The notes: generated from the letters alone by a model not told the origin. 64,000 nt of DNA from Bacteroidota bacterium (GCA_023428135.1 JAEYZG010000062.1:475072-539071), one strand, 5' to 3'. Shown: positions 33,893 to 42,832, counted from the stretch's first letter. Program-made: numbers and translations.

Positions 33893-35149
33893 ATGAAATA
33901 CGTTTACCTTTTTACCTTTTTATTAATAGCAACTTCTTCATTTGGTCAGCTCGAAACTGACAGGAATTTCAGGTTTTTATACGATCTGAAAAATCCTGCT
34001 TATGTCAATGAAGCCGGGGATTCCGATTACCTTGACATTACAGCAAATTCAGGTTATAACAGCAACGCAGTTACCAGTTCATTTATTAAAAAACTGGTTT
34101 TCGGTGGCTTTATTGACAATAGTTTGAAAGATCAGGTAAGCAGCAGGTTAAAGGATGTCAATCGCTTTGGCTTTGATTTTTCAGCTGGCATAAGCGGCAG
34201 AGCCAGTCTGGGGTCTGCAAGTTTTGTAGCAGGGCTTTATTATAAAGAGCACCTGGATGTCAGGTTTTCCAAAGACTTGTTTGAGCTTGTGTTCAGAGGC
34301 AATAGCGGATTTGCCGGACAAACCATTAACATTTCTCCTCTTAAATACAGATATTTTGATTCACAAAGTCTTTATGTCGGCCTTGAAAAAGACCTGAATG
34401 AAAAATTAAGAGTTGGAGGCGGTATATCTTTCATCAGAGGTGGAAGATTTAACCAGGCGATATTGAACCGGGGAGATTTATATACGGAACCTTCCGGAGC
34501 TTATATCGATATTAATGCAGATCCAAATATTTCTTATTCTGACAGAAGCAAAGGAACTTTCAGTTCTGATGGATTGGGAGCTTCTCTAAATCTTTATGGA
34601 AGATATCAGATCGGTGAGAAGTCAACGCTTTTGCTGGAAGCCAGAGACATAGGATTTATCAGATGGAAAAATCTAAATAACTTTCGTGGTGATTCCGCCT
34701 ACAGATACGATGGATTTTTCGTAGATGATATCTTCACACTGAACAATGGATTTCTGGATCGATACAATCCGGACTCTTTGGCTAAGGATCTAAAAATTCA
34801 AAACACAAAAAAGAATATTTCATACCTCATCCCTGCTACTTTTCACATTCAATATGTGCAACATCTGAATTCAAAAATCAGTCTTTCAGGCGGATTAAAA
34901 TATGTGTGGAATGCGAACTATCTTCCCAGGGTGTATTTAAAGGGAATTTATTACATAACCGAAACCCTCATTGTAATACCTGCGTTTGGATATGGTGGGT
35001 ACGGAAAAGGAGATGTTGAGTTGGGCTTAGCCAAATCTTTTAAAGACAAATATTTTATTTCTTTAAACGGTTTATTCATAGAATATGTGGCAATGCCTTC
35101 TAAATCTTCCGGACTCGGTTTAAATTTTTCTTTCACAAAAACCTTTTAG
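33893..35149 (+). CDS. outer-membrane beta-barrel-like protein (DUF5723 type)
   Basis: Starting at the ATG at 33893 gives a clean signal peptide (MKYVYLFTFLLIATSSFGQ). An upstream ATG at 33878 overlaps the previous stop as ATGA but adds a charged leader, so it is less likely. The mature 400 residues alternate in polar and aromatic strands (SLYVGLEKDLNEKLRVGGGI, SLNLYGRYQIGEKSTLLLEA) and end in GLGLNFSFTKTF with a terminal aromatic residue, as in outer-membrane barrels. Resembles the DUF5723 group seen in Bacteroidota. It is translationally close to the upstream lipoprotein gene. Confidence 0.78.
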   Translation: MKYVYLFTFLLIATSSFGQLETDRNFRFLYDLKNPAYVNEAGDSDYLDITANSGYNSNAVTSSFIKKLVFGGFIDNSLKDQVSSRLKDVNRFGFDFSAGISGRASLGSASFVAGLYYKEHLDVRFSKDLFELVFRGNSGFAGQTINISPLKYRYFDSQSLYVGLEKDLNEKLRVGGGISFIRGGRFNQAILNRGDLYTEPSGAYIDINADPNISYSDRSKGTFSSDGLGASLNLYGRYQIGEKSTLLLEARDIGFIRWKNLNNFRGDSAYRYDGFFVDDIFTLNNGFLDRYNPDSLAKDLKIQNTKKNISYLIPATFHIQYVQHLNSKISLSGGLKYVWNANYLPRVYLKGIYYITETLIVIPAFGYGGYGKGDVELGLAKSFKDKYFISLNGLFIEYVAMPSKSSGLGLNFSFTKTF

Positions 35150-35160
35150 TTTCTACCTTT

Positions 35161-35751
35161 ATGGCAGACGATTACGGAAATTTCAAATTGGAAGAACTGC
35201 TTAAAGACGAAAATTACGGTCTGGAGGGCGAATTTTGCCTTACTATTACAACCAATAACGACAACTTTACCCTGAGTAAAGTTGATGGCAAAAAAATCAT
35301 TCTGACAGAGGCAGGTAAAATAGTGGAGGAGTATCTTAACCAGGCAGAAGATCACTTTTCCAACGTTACTATAAAGGATTTCGTGATCATGCCCAATTGC
35401 CTTCATGCTGTAGTGGAGATTGATTCCAATACCAGAAAGCGCAATTTTATAGTACACGATATTTCCAGATTTGAAATCTCTTTTGGTCTGATGGTAGGAA
35501 GAAAAAATCCATTCATGCTAAAGGGTTCTGTATTTCATCTGATTTCATGGTTCAAAGCTGCCTCTTTAATTGAATTGCGCAAAAACGTTTATGAAGATTT
35601 CACATGGAAATCCGGTTATTTTGATTTTAAAATCAATGATCGTTCTGCTCAGAAAAAAGTAAAAGAATATTTAAAGAATTCTGCTACTACCTGGACTTCT
35701 GTAAAAGAAGACCCTCATTCTGGAATAGTATCATATCTTTCTAAAAAATAA
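35161..35751 (+). CDS. degenerate REP-associated tyrosine transposase (RAYT, Y1_Tnp) like protein
   Basis: A 196-residue protein with the layout of RAYT/Y1 transposases: a strand LTITTNND, then KDFVIMPNCLHAVVEID in place of the HUH block VMPNHVH, and later FTWKSGYFDFKINDRSAQKK followed by VKEYLKNSATTW in place of W..YYDHIIR..........W. The first histidine of the HUH site is Cys80, His82 remains, and only one tyrosine (Tyr153) is left of the YY pair. Metal binding and so transposition are probably lost. The stop codon overlaps the start of the radical SAM gene (TAATG), so it is translated with that gene. This looks like a domesticated protein rather than a live transposon. Confidence 0.72.
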   Translation: MADDYGNFKLEELLKDENYGLEGEFCLTITTNNDNFTLSKVDGKKIILTEAGKIVEEYLNQAEDHFSNVTIKDFVIMPNCLHAVVEIDSNTRKRNFIVHDISRFEISFGLMVGRKNPFMLKGSVFHLISWFKAASLIELRKNVYEDFTWKSGYFDFKINDRSAQKKVKEYLKNSATTWTSVKEDPHSGIVSYLSKK

Positions 35752-36770
35752 TGGGAAAATTCCATGATTCACTGAATCTGCTTTCTTCATTCAAGCTAAA
35801 AAGGATCAAAAATGCATTTTTGGTCCTTTTTAGCTTTTATTATTCCCGACTGTTAAAAAAACCCTATGCTCTTGGCTTACCTGTCAGTATTTCTTTTGAA
35901 CCTACTACAAGCTGCAACTTAAGATGCCCTGAATGCCCAAGCGGATTGCGTTCATTTACCCGTCCTACCGGAATGCTGGAAGCCAAACTTTTTGAAAAAG
36001 TAATTACCCAGATGAAAGATCATCTGACTTATCTTACTTTTTATTTTCAAGGTGAGCCCTATCTGCATCCTGATTTTTTATCAATGGTAAAATTTGCCAA
36101 TTCCCATCAGATATATACCGCAACTTCCACCAATGCACATTATCTGAATGAAGAGAACGCCCAAAAAACTGTAAAATCAGGTTTATCCAGATTGATTATT
36201 TCCATAGATGGTACCACTCAGGAGACTTACCAATCTTATCGTGTAGGAGGTCATCTGAACAAAGTAATCGAGGGGACCAAAAATATTATCAAGTGGAAAA
36301 AAGACCTTAAGTCTCAGACTCCGCATGTTATTTTTCAGTTTCTGGTTGTTAAACCAAATGAACATCAGATTGATGAGGTTTATAATCTTGCAAAGGAATT
36401 AGGTGTTGATGAAGTTCGGTTGAAGACCGCTCAGATTTATGACTATGAAGATGGTTCAACCCTGTTGCCTGATAATCCTAAGTATTCCAGATATTATAAA
36501 GATGCTTCGGGAAAATATAAAATCAAAAACAGTCTGGACGACGGATGCTGGAAAATGTGGCATTCCTGTGTAATCACCTGGGATGGGAAAGTAGTCCCCT
36601 GCTGTTTCGATAAGGATGCGCAGCATCAGCTCGGAGCCTTGCAGATAAATACTTTTAAAGAAGTATGGTTCGGAACAAGTTATAATAACTTCAGACAACA
36701 ATTATTCAGGAGCAGAAGTCAGATCGAAATGTGTAAAAACTGCACAGAAGGAACAAAAGTCTGGGCCTGA
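35751..36770 (+). CDS. radical SAM protein with SPASM-type C-terminal cluster domain
   Basis: A 339-residue enzyme with the radical SAM motif CNLRCPEC (CxxxCxxC, in SFEPTTSCNLRCPECPSG) binding the 4Fe-4S cluster that splits S-adenosylmethionine. Its C-terminal half has SPASM-type cysteines (CWKMWHSC, VVPCCFDKD, CKNCTEG) for extra clusters. The family modifies peptides, proteins or cofactors; no precursor peptide is visible nearby. The N-terminus (FHDSLNLLSSFKLKRIKNA, then a hydrophobic stretch LVLFSFYYSRLLKKPY) resembles the membrane-proximal leader of related enzymes. Its start overlaps the RAYT-like gene by one base. Confidence 0.9.
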   Translation: MGKFHDSLNLLSSFKLKRIKNAFLVLFSFYYSRLLKKPYALGLPVSISFEPTTSCNLRCPECPSGLRSFTRPTGMLEAKLFEKVITQMKDHLTYLTFYFQGEPYLHPDFLSMVKFANSHQIYTATSTNAHYLNEENAQKTVKSGLSRLIISIDGTTQETYQSYRVGGHLNKVIEGTKNIIKWKKDLKSQTPHVIFQFLVVKPNEHQIDEVYNLAKELGVDEVRLKTAQIYDYEDGSTLLPDNPKYSRYYKDASGKYKIKNSLDDGCWKMWHSCVITWDGKVVPCCFDKDAQHQLGALQINTFKEVWFGTSYNNFRQQLFRSRSQIEMCKNCTEGTKVWA

Positions 36771-36779
36771 TGTCCTGAA

Positions 36780-37076
36780 TCAGTTACCGACCAATAGATC
36801 TTTGACAATCTCTTCCTTACGATTGACTTGTTTCGCGTACAAAACTTTATCTGTGAATCCAACCAACATCTTTGTGGAATCTTTGAGTTCATAGACGTAT
36901 ATATGAATTCCTCTTCCGATATCCTTTGCTGGCTTTCCAAAGGTTTCCACCATTGAATAATAATCCATATCAGATTTTATCTTCGTTTCAAAATCAGATA
37001 TGGATAGTTCTTTTTTCTGAGGCTTTGAACAAGCCATGCAAGCAAGCAACAGAGAACCCCGGATGATAGATTTCAT
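36780..37076 (-). CDS. small lipoprotein, BamE/SmpA-like fold suspected
   Basis: A 98-residue lipoprotein: MKSIIRGSLLLACMACSKPQ carries two possible lipobox cysteines (Cys13, Cys16). The mature part reads SMVETFGKPAKDIGRGIHIY then YELKDSTKMLVGFTDKVLYA, which fits the helix-beta layout of BamE/SmpA-like lipoproteins (G-x-P turn, then a polar strand and a charged strand). That is an inference from pattern only. It ends 9 bp after the convergent radical SAM gene and appears monocistronic. Confidence 0.7.
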   Translation of the reverse strand: MKSIIRGSLLLACMACSKPQKKELSISDFETKIKSDMDYYSMVETFGKPAKDIGRGIHIYVYELKDSTKMLVGFTDKVLYAKQVNRKEEIVKDLLVGN

Positions 37077-37217
37077 ATTTTTAAAAAGTTAAATCTAATT
37101 TAATTCATAAAGATTCCCAAAAGTTTCAGATACTCAACTGGTTTTAGTCTTTAATTCTTCAAAACTTTTGACAGATAATTAAGATCTTTTGAACCGAAAT
37201 GTTAAAAAAAAATCATC

Positions 37218-37790
37218 TTATTCTATTAACAGGTCATATTTACTCAATAAACCTGAAAGTCCGCCTGAGGAAAACTTTGCTTTTTTGAGACTGTTCATTT
37301 CAGGATCGATGGTAAAATTGTAGGCAGTGGTAAAATCAGCACCATTGAGGATTGTTTTGTTAAAGACTGCACTATCAAGATTACAATTGTCGAATCGTGC
37401 GGAAGTGAGATCTGCTCCGGCTAGTTGAGCACCTTTCATAGAGCAGTTTATAAATTTTGTTTTAGCCATCTTCTTCGCTGCAAAAGATGCATAATCTGCC
37501 ATACAATTATCAAAGCTAATCGAGAAAAGGAAATCTTTACATTTACTAAAATCAACACCCATCACTTTACATTCTTTAAAATGAACATTTTTGAGACTGG
37601 TTCCCTGAAACTTCACCATTGTGAGATTAGTACTTATAAAAGTGCAATCTGTAAAAGTGTTTCCTGAAAGATTGCTATTTAAAAAGTCGCAGCTTATAAA
37701 AGTACATTCTTCAAATTCTCTGTTTCTTAATTCTTTTTCGGTGAAAATTATTTTCTCGAAAGTTTTATTCTGATGCAACGTACCTTCCAT
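37218..37790 (-). CDS. pentapeptide-repeat protein (Qnr/McbG-like)
   Basis: A 190-residue protein built almost only of pentapeptide repeats, A(D/N)LXX-like five-residue steps: EFEECTFISCDFLNSNLSGN, then FTDCTFISTNLTMVKF and GADLTSARFDNCNLDSAVF. Such right-handed quadrilateral beta helices mimic DNA and protect gyrase from quinolones or peptide toxins in Qnr and McbG; this member's target is unknown. I start it at the ATG 37788-37790, because the longer frame would run into the preceding SDR gene and adds a non-repeat leader. The SDR gene ends 31 bp upstream on the same strand, so they may be co-transcribed. Confidence 0.85.
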   Translation of the reverse strand: MEGTLHQNKTFEKIIFTEKELRNREFEECTFISCDFLNSNLSGNTFTDCTFISTNLTMVKFQGTSLKNVHFKECKVMGVDFSKCKDFLFSISFDNCMADYASFAAKKMAKTKFINCSMKGAQLAGADLTSARFDNCNLDSAVFNKTILNGADFTTAYNFTIDPEMNSLKKAKFSSGGLSGLLSKYDLLIE

Positions 37791-37821
37791 ATATTTAAAA
37801 CTATTCCACAAAAATAACTTT

Positions 37822-38520
37822 TCACCATGGAGCTTCCTCCATATTTCTGAAGAATTTTCCCGATGGACCATTATCAGGCAGCTGAGCAAGCCACAGGATG
37901 CTGCCTACAGCCTGAGCTGTAGTTTTACTAGCATTAGGTCCTCCCATATCAGTCTTTACCCAGCCTGGGTCTGCACTGTTGACTAAAATATTAGAATGTG
38001 AAAGTTCATCGGCAAGCATTCTTGTTATAGCATTTAAGGAAGCCTTTGATATTCTATAGGCAGGATACCCGCCTCCCATAGAGCTAAGCGCTCCCAGACC
38101 GCTGGAGATATTTATGATCCTTCCGTATTTATTTTTTTTCATCAAAGGGACTACAGACTGGGCAACCATAAATGCACCAATCACATTCGTTTCAAAAGTT
38201 TTACTTACAACGGATAGATCTACTGAAACTGCAGATTCATTTTCATCGGGTAGAATAGCTGCATTATTAAATAATACATCTACCCTTCCATATTCCTTTT
38301 CAAGAAATTGAGAAAGCCTTATTCCATCTGTTTTATCAGTAACATCAAGCTTAAAGAAAACCAGCTTCCTTCCGGACTTAAGGAGACTATTCATTGCTTT
38401 TAATCCTTTTTCTTCATCCCTTGCTGTAAAGATTACTGTAAATCCCAGATCAGCAAGTCTCGTAGATATTTCCAATCCAATACCTCTGTTGGCTCCTGTT
38501 ACTACTGCTACTTGTTCCAT
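37822..38520 (-). CDS. short-chain dehydrogenase/reductase
   Basis: A 232-residue classical SDR: TGANRGIGLEIS (GxxxGxG cofactor motif), DVLFNNAAILP (NNAG-like), ISSGLGALSSMGG (catalytic Ser), and AYRISKASLNA (YxxxK). It closely resembles the carbonyl reductase/SniffeR group in the DPGWVKTDMGGPNASKT block, which acts on small carbonyls with NADPH. It sits in front of the pentapeptide gene and diverges from a second, odd SDR at 38586, 65 bp away. Confidence 0.92.
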   Translation of the reverse strand: MEQVAVVTGANRGIGLEISTRLADLGFTVIFTARDEEKGLKAMNSLLKSGRKLVFFKLDVTDKTDGIRLSQFLEKEYGRVDVLFNNAAILPDENESAVSVDLSVVSKTFETNVIGAFMVAQSVVPLMKKNKYGRIINISSGLGALSSMGGGYPAYRISKASLNAITRMLADELSHSNILVNSADPGWVKTDMGGPNASKTTAQAVGSILWLAQLPDNGPSGKFFRNMEEAPW

Positions 38521-38585
38521 ATCTACTATTTCAACAATAATAAAACTTTAAAGGTTATGATTAAAGCATACAGATACGTTATTAT

Positions 38586-39590
38586 ATGAAATTAAAGAAC
38601 CTGGTAGTCGTCATCACCGGAGCATCAAGTGGAATAGGAAGGGCTACCGCATTAAAACTGGCAAAAAAGGGATCTTATCTTGTACTGGCAGCACGAAGAA
38701 AGAAGGCACTGGAAGATCTTGCCTATGAATGTGTAAAACTGGGTGGCAAAGCTATTGCTGTTTCTACCGATGTTTCTGAAGAAGCGGAAATAAAAATATT
38801 AATAGATAAAGCTATAACCGAATTTGGGAAAATAGATGTCTGGATCAACAATGCTGCAGTAACTGTATTAGGAAGACTGGAAGATATCCCTTCTGAAGAT
38901 CTGAAGAAAGTACTGGACACAAACCTGTTAGGATATGCTTATGGAGCCAAACATATTGTGCCACATTTCAAAGATAACAGGCAGGGCATATTAATTAACG
39001 TTGGCTCTGTAGCCAGCATAGCTGGTGAGCCTTTTGCCATACCCTATAGCATGACGCAGTTTGGTATCAGAGGTTTAAGTCTGAGTCTTGCAGAAGAACT
39101 TTCTGATATAGAAGGAATTCACATCTGCAGCATCATCCCTGATACTACAGACACTCCCATTTATAATCAAGCTGCTAATTACATGGGTAAAAGAATAGTG
39201 GCACCGGGTAATCCTCTCAGTCCCCACATAGTAGCAGATCAAATTGTCAAACTTATTGTAAAACCAAAGGCTGAAACCTTCATAGAAAGAAAAAGAAAGT
39301 TCTCTAAGTTATTCAGGTTTCTCGGCAGAAAGCGCTTCAATAAAGATTATAGGAAAGCTGTGCTGACCGGACATTTTAGTCTGGAAGATACAAAAGATAC
39401 AAAGGGAAACCTTTATGAGTCCAATGAAAGATGTGCTACGATCAGCGGCGGATGGGAAATTGACAGACCCTCCCGCAAAATTCCCGGCTCGTTTCTTTTT
39501 GGCTCAGTTGTATTCAGTTCAGTAGCATTGCTCTTCACAATATTGATGGGTAAAAAGAAAACAGTACCAAAGCTTCTGGAAAAGATCTGA
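38586..39590 (+). CDS. SDR-family protein with altered catalytic site and C-terminal membrane anchor
   Basis: A 334-residue protein with a normal SDR N-terminus (VVVITGASSGIGRATALKLA, DVWINNAAVTVLG) and an expected Ser141 and Tyr154, but YSMTQ (154-158) has glutamine in place of the lysine of YxxxK. That lysine orients cofactor and lowers the tyrosine pKa, so dehydrogenase activity is doubtful. After about residue 250 it is basic (IERKRKFSKLFRFLGRKRFN) and ends with one hydrophobic helix (SFLFGSVVFSSVALLFTILMG) that would anchor it in the membrane. Related long SDRs of Bacteroidota share the tail. Diverges from the SDR at 37822. Confidence 0.85.
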   Translation: MKLKNLVVVITGASSGIGRATALKLAKKGSYLVLAARRKKALEDLAYECVKLGGKAIAVSTDVSEEAEIKILIDKAITEFGKIDVWINNAAVTVLGRLEDIPSEDLKKVLDTNLLGYAYGAKHIVPHFKDNRQGILINVGSVASIAGEPFAIPYSMTQFGIRGLSLSLAEELSDIEGIHICSIIPDTTDTPIYNQAANYMGKRIVAPGNPLSPHIVADQIVKLIVKPKAETFIERKRKFSKLFRFLGRKRFNKDYRKAVLTGHFSLEDTKDTKGNLYESNERCATISGGWEIDRPSRKIPGSFLFGSVVFSSVALLFTILMGKKKTVPKLLEKI

Positions 39591-39727
39591 CTTTGTCCAA
39601 TCTTAACAGCCAGATCAAAAGAACTAAGCAAAAGGTCTGAACAATAAAAATCTTTTTCTAAAGTGAATTATTTATATCAATAAACACAGAGGTGAAAATT
39701 TGTTTGATGAAGGAGGGAATCTAAGGT

Positions 39728-40453
39728 ATGATTTTAAAAAAAGAGGCGCATGAATTTTTCCGATCCGTGATGGAATTTGTAACGGAAAACAATCTGCCTA
39801 TACTTGTGGGAGGAGCTGTCGCTCTGAGAAACTATACGGGGATTATCAGGGAGAAAGATCTTGATTTGTTTTGCAAACCTGGAGATTATATAAAAATTCT
39901 GAAATTGCTTTCTTCTCATGGATGGACGGTTGAAATTACCGATGCCAGATGGATAGCCAAAGCTTTAAAGAATAATTATTTTGTAGATTTTATATTTAAT
40001 ACGACTAACAATCTTTGTCCCGTGGACGACAGCTGGTTTGTACACGCTGTACCGGGAGAACTTTATGGTATGAAGGTTAAGTTTGTGGCACCTGAAGAAC
40101 TGATATGGAGTAAAATTTATATTCAGGACAGAGCTCATTATGATGGTTCTGATGTTAACCACATAATTCTAAAAAAGAGTGAGGATATCGACTGGAAAAG
40201 AGTTTTACAAAGGCTAGATCAGCATTGGCAATTGCTTTTAGGGCAATTTTTGAATTTTCAGTTTATATACCCTTCCGAGCGGGACAAGATACCAAGATGG
40301 TTGTTTGAGATGTTGCTCGAGAGAGCTAAGGGCCAGTATGAGCTTCCTGCTCCGGTCGAAAAAGTATGCAGAGGACCTCTTGTAGACCACACCCAATATT
40401 CCATAGATATTATAGACTGGCATTATAAAATCATTACTGTTAAAAGCATTTAA
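39728..40453 (+). CDS. nucleotidyltransferase-like protein
   Basis: A 241-residue protein with the NTase fold start ILVGGAVALRNYTGIIREKD followed by LDLFCKP: a GG...(x)DxD-like arrangement (EKDLDLFC) and a third acidic strand NNYFVDFIFNTT. It resembles proteins annotated as nucleotidyltransferase or aminoglycoside-type NTase fold, with AVPGELYGMKVKFVAPEELI typical of that group. It ends 2 bp before a metallophosphoesterase gene, so the two are surely co-translated. The pair may add and remove a nucleotide or phosphate on a common substrate (inference). Confidence 0.8.
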   Translation: MILKKEAHEFFRSVMEFVTENNLPILVGGAVALRNYTGIIREKDLDLFCKPGDYIKILKLLSSHGWTVEITDARWIAKALKNNYFVDFIFNTTNNLCPVDDSWFVHAVPGELYGMKVKFVAPEELIWSKIYIQDRAHYDGSDVNHIILKKSEDIDWKRVLQRLDQHWQLLLGQFLNFQFIYPSERDKIPRWLFEMLLERAKGQYELPAPVEKVCRGPLVDHTQYSIDIIDWHYKIITVKSI

Positions 40454-40455
40454 AA

Positions 40456-41190
40456 ATGGAAGCAGGTAAGACAATTAAAATCGCGGCATTAGGAGATATA
40501 CATGTGAAGGAGTCCGACAAAGGCAAATGGAATCAATTCTTTAAAGACATCTCAGAGCATGCTGATATAATCGTGCTTTGCGGAGACCTCACCGATACTG
40601 GTCAAATACAGGAAGCTGTTTTACTTGGAGAAGAACTTAAAGGTGTACATATCCCCATTGTTGGTGTATTAGGAAATCATGACTATGAACTTGATCATCA
40701 GGAAGAGATTAGACATGAACTTATAAAACACAATGTCCATGTTCTTGATGGAGAATCAATAATCATAAAAGGTATTGGGTTTGCAGGAGTAAAAGGTTTT
40801 GGAGGAGGGTTTGATAAGCATATGCTACCAATGTGGGGAGAAAAAATGAATAAAAAATATGTTCAGGAATCTGTAGAGGAATCACTTAAACTTGACAAGG
40901 CACTGGCCCGTCTGGATGATGATATCAAAAAAGTTGTTATCCTTCATTATTCTCCCATTAAAGCTACTGTTGTCGGAGAACCAGAACAGATCTTCCCCTT
41001 CCTTGGGTCTTCCAGACTTGCAGATACTATAAACAGAAGATCAGTAGAAGTTACATTTCATGGACATGCCCATATAGGGAGCCTTCAGGGAGAAACTTCA
41101 AGAGGAGTAAAAGTATTTAATGTTTCAAAACCCCTGCTTGAAAAATCAGGTTACAAGCAAGGGTATTTTCTATACGAAATCTCCGTTTGA
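40456..41190 (+). CDS. calcineurin-like metallophosphoesterase
   Basis: A 244-residue binuclear metallophosphatase with the five signature blocks: GDIH (residues about 13-16), CGDLTDTGQ (GDxxD), LGNHDYE (GNHD), ILHYSP and HGHAHIG. The substrate could be a nucleotide, a cyclic nucleotide or a phospholipid. It follows the NTase-like gene by 2 bp and is convergent with the SIMPL gene, whose stop is 1 bp away. Confidence 0.92.
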   Translation: MEAGKTIKIAALGDIHVKESDKGKWNQFFKDISEHADIIVLCGDLTDTGQIQEAVLLGEELKGVHIPIVGVLGNHDYELDHQEEIRHELIKHNVHVLDGESIIIKGIGFAGVKGFGGGFDKHMLPMWGEKMNKKYVQESVEESLKLDKALARLDDDIKKVVILHYSPIKATVVGEPEQIFPFLGSSRLADTINRRSVEVTFHGHAHIGSLQGETSRGVKVFNVSKPLLEKSGYKQGYFLYEISV

Positions 41191-41191
41191 G

Positions 41192-41896
41192 TTACTGGGT
41201 TATCTCCCAGGTAATCGTTACCTTCTCTGACAGAGAAATGTCTTTTGCGTCAAAACCTCCGAAATCGCCTTCTGCAGACATTTTTGCCATACGGGCATTC
41301 GCCATTGCAAAAGGTACTACTTCAGATAAGCCATAGTTAATCTCATTTATCTGTTTAAGCTTTACTCCACCAGCAGCTGCTAGCACAGTGGCTTCATCCG
41401 TTGCAACTTTCACAGCTCTCTTTAACAATTCTGCTTTCAGCACTTTATTTTTCGCATCGGAAAGTGTGAATCCAAAATTATAAGTGACATCAACTCCTTT
41501 TGAAATGGATTTTACAACAGCAACTATCTTAGATTGCTCATTCGGAAACTCCAGGGTATATGAATGATTTGCAATAAAACCACTATCTATAGATCTTCCA
41601 TTTTGATATTCATAATTTTTATTAACTGTATATGAAGTTGTTTTCAGGTCTTCCTTTTTAAACCCTGCAGCAATTATTTGTTTTTCAAGGGCTGCAGCCT
41701 TTTTATTAAGCTCTTCTATGGCTTTGTTGAAATCCATATTTTTGGCAGAAATATCAAGATTCAAAACAACCAGATCCGGAGCTGCTTTAATCTCGCCCCT
41801 ACCTACTGCTGTTAATGTACGGGATTTGGTCTCCTGACCAAAAGTAGTTTGTATGGACATAGCTAAAGTCAGGATAAAAAGATAAACGATTTTCAT
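41192..41896 (-). CDS. SIMPL domain (DUF541) secreted protein
   Basis: A 234-residue protein with signal peptide MKIVYLFILTLAMSIQTTFGQ and one SIMPL/DUF541 domain (about 25-232): RTLTAVGRGEIKAAPDLVVL, then DLKTTSYTVNKNYEYQNG and GVDVTYNFGFTLSD. The family, named after the IRAK1-binding protein homologue, includes Brucella and other periplasmic proteins that form rings and help against oxidative stress. It is probably periplasmic or outer-membrane associated. Monocistronic. Confidence 0.9.
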   Translation of the reverse strand: MKIVYLFILTLAMSIQTTFGQETKSRTLTAVGRGEIKAAPDLVVLNLDISAKNMDFNKAIEELNKKAAALEKQIIAAGFKKEDLKTTSYTVNKNYEYQNGRSIDSGFIANHSYTLEFPNEQSKIVAVVKSISKGVDVTYNFGFTLSDAKNKVLKAELLKRAVKVATDEATVLAAAGGVKLKQINEINYGLSEVVPFAMANARMAKMSAEGDFGGFDAKDISLSEKVTITWEITQ

Positions 41897-42154
41897 TGGG
41901 TCTAAATTAGTTTAATGGTATATCAAATTTCACAAACAGGATTATATAAAAAAAGCAATTTGAAAATTAAAATTGAATAGTTTGTTTTAAATGATTCAAA
42001 AGTGTGCAACTGAACTATTATAAACTGAAGCAAACAGAAAGTTCCTGTTAAATCTTCTTTTATACTGAAACAGCTATTAACAATAAACAAGCCAAGTAAA
42101 TCTTCCTGATTTCAATCTACTTTAACTTGAGCTAAAAAATCTTTAAATCTTTTT

Positions 42155-42586
42155 TTATAAATTTATTAGATAAACTCCGGTTTTCGGATCTTTTACCCTT
42201 TTTAAAACTCTATCTGATTCAGACAAAACAAGTTCCAGAGTGGGCCGGATATATCCTTTAAAAAGATGTCCACCTACTGCAGAACCATCTCTTCTTCCAC
42301 AAACTACATGAGCGTGAACCTTGGGTTTATCTCCTGTACAAGCTATATCACCATTTAATGATAAAATCTCAACTTGTTCATTGAAAGGATTCTCAAGGTA
42401 TTCCTTTCTTTCCCAGTCAAAATAAGCAACAACAACATTTTTAAAGGCACCTATGCCTTCAAAATATGCAGCAGTGATTTTATTATCTTCTGCAAATTTT
42501 TCAAGAGTCGACATGAACTCTTCTCCTTCTTCAAAAATGAGTAAGTAACGCCTTTCGGCTTCTTCATTCAGTATCTTGCTTTTCAT
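42155..42586 (-). CDS. PPC/DUF296 domain protein
   Basis: A 143-residue protein containing the whole PPC (DUF296) domain: RYLLIFEEGEEFMSTLEKFA, ITAAYFEGIGAFKNVVVAYF, and VHAHVVCGRRDGSAVGGHLF. In bacteria it forms trimers with a conserved histidine pair (HAHV) that could bind a metal; in plants the domain is joined to AT-hooks. No catalytic role has been shown. It precedes a small zinc-finger protein on the same strand by 63 bp in transcription order (42650 gene lies upstream). Confidence 0.85.
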   Translation of the reverse strand: MKSKILNEEAERRYLLIFEEGEEFMSTLEKFAEDNKITAAYFEGIGAFKNVVVAYFDWERKEYLENPFNEQVEILSLNGDIACTGDKPKVHAHVVCGRRDGSAVGGHLFKGYIRPTLELVLSESDRVLKRVKDPKTGVYLINL

Positions 42587-42627
42587 ATATTACTCATTTA
42601 CAGAACAACAACTATATCAAATAAAAA

Positions 42628-42649
42628 AATAAGTCCACCCGGACTTATT
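42628..42649 (-). terminator. terminator after the small zinc-binding gene
   Basis: Perfect 9-bp stem AATAAGTCC/GGACTTATT (42628-42636, 42641-42649) with a 4-nt loop, directly after the stop codon; T-run follows on the minus strand. Confidence 0.85.
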
Positions 42650-42832
42650 CTATTTTCTGGTACTACAAGCTTTTGATTTTTTCCACATATGATGAGTCAT
42701 ACCACGATGTTCGTGACTCAAAACACTTCCCCAGTTGTTCATATCCATATATTCACGGCAAATAGGACATCTTACTAGTTTAGGTTCCTCGGTCTTTTTT
42801 GCTTTTGTTCTCGGCACTGTTGTAACGACCAT
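42650..42832 (-). CDS. small C2H2-like zinc-binding protein
   Basis: A 60-residue basic protein. The N-terminal 18 residues are lysine-rich (TVPRTKAKKTEEPKL), then a zinc-finger-like block VRCPICREYMDMNNWGSV with CxxC followed by LSHEHRGMTHHMWKKSK, giving candidate CCHH ligands. Size and composition support a real gene, as does the terminator immediately after the stop. Such small Zn-ribbon proteins can bind RNA or DNA or act as adaptors; nothing more can be said. The start is at 42832, with TATAAA-like AT-rich DNA upstream. Confidence 0.75.
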   Translation of the reverse strand: MVVTTVPRTKAKKTEEPKLVRCPICREYMDMNNWGSVLSHEHRGMTHHMWKKSKACSTRK

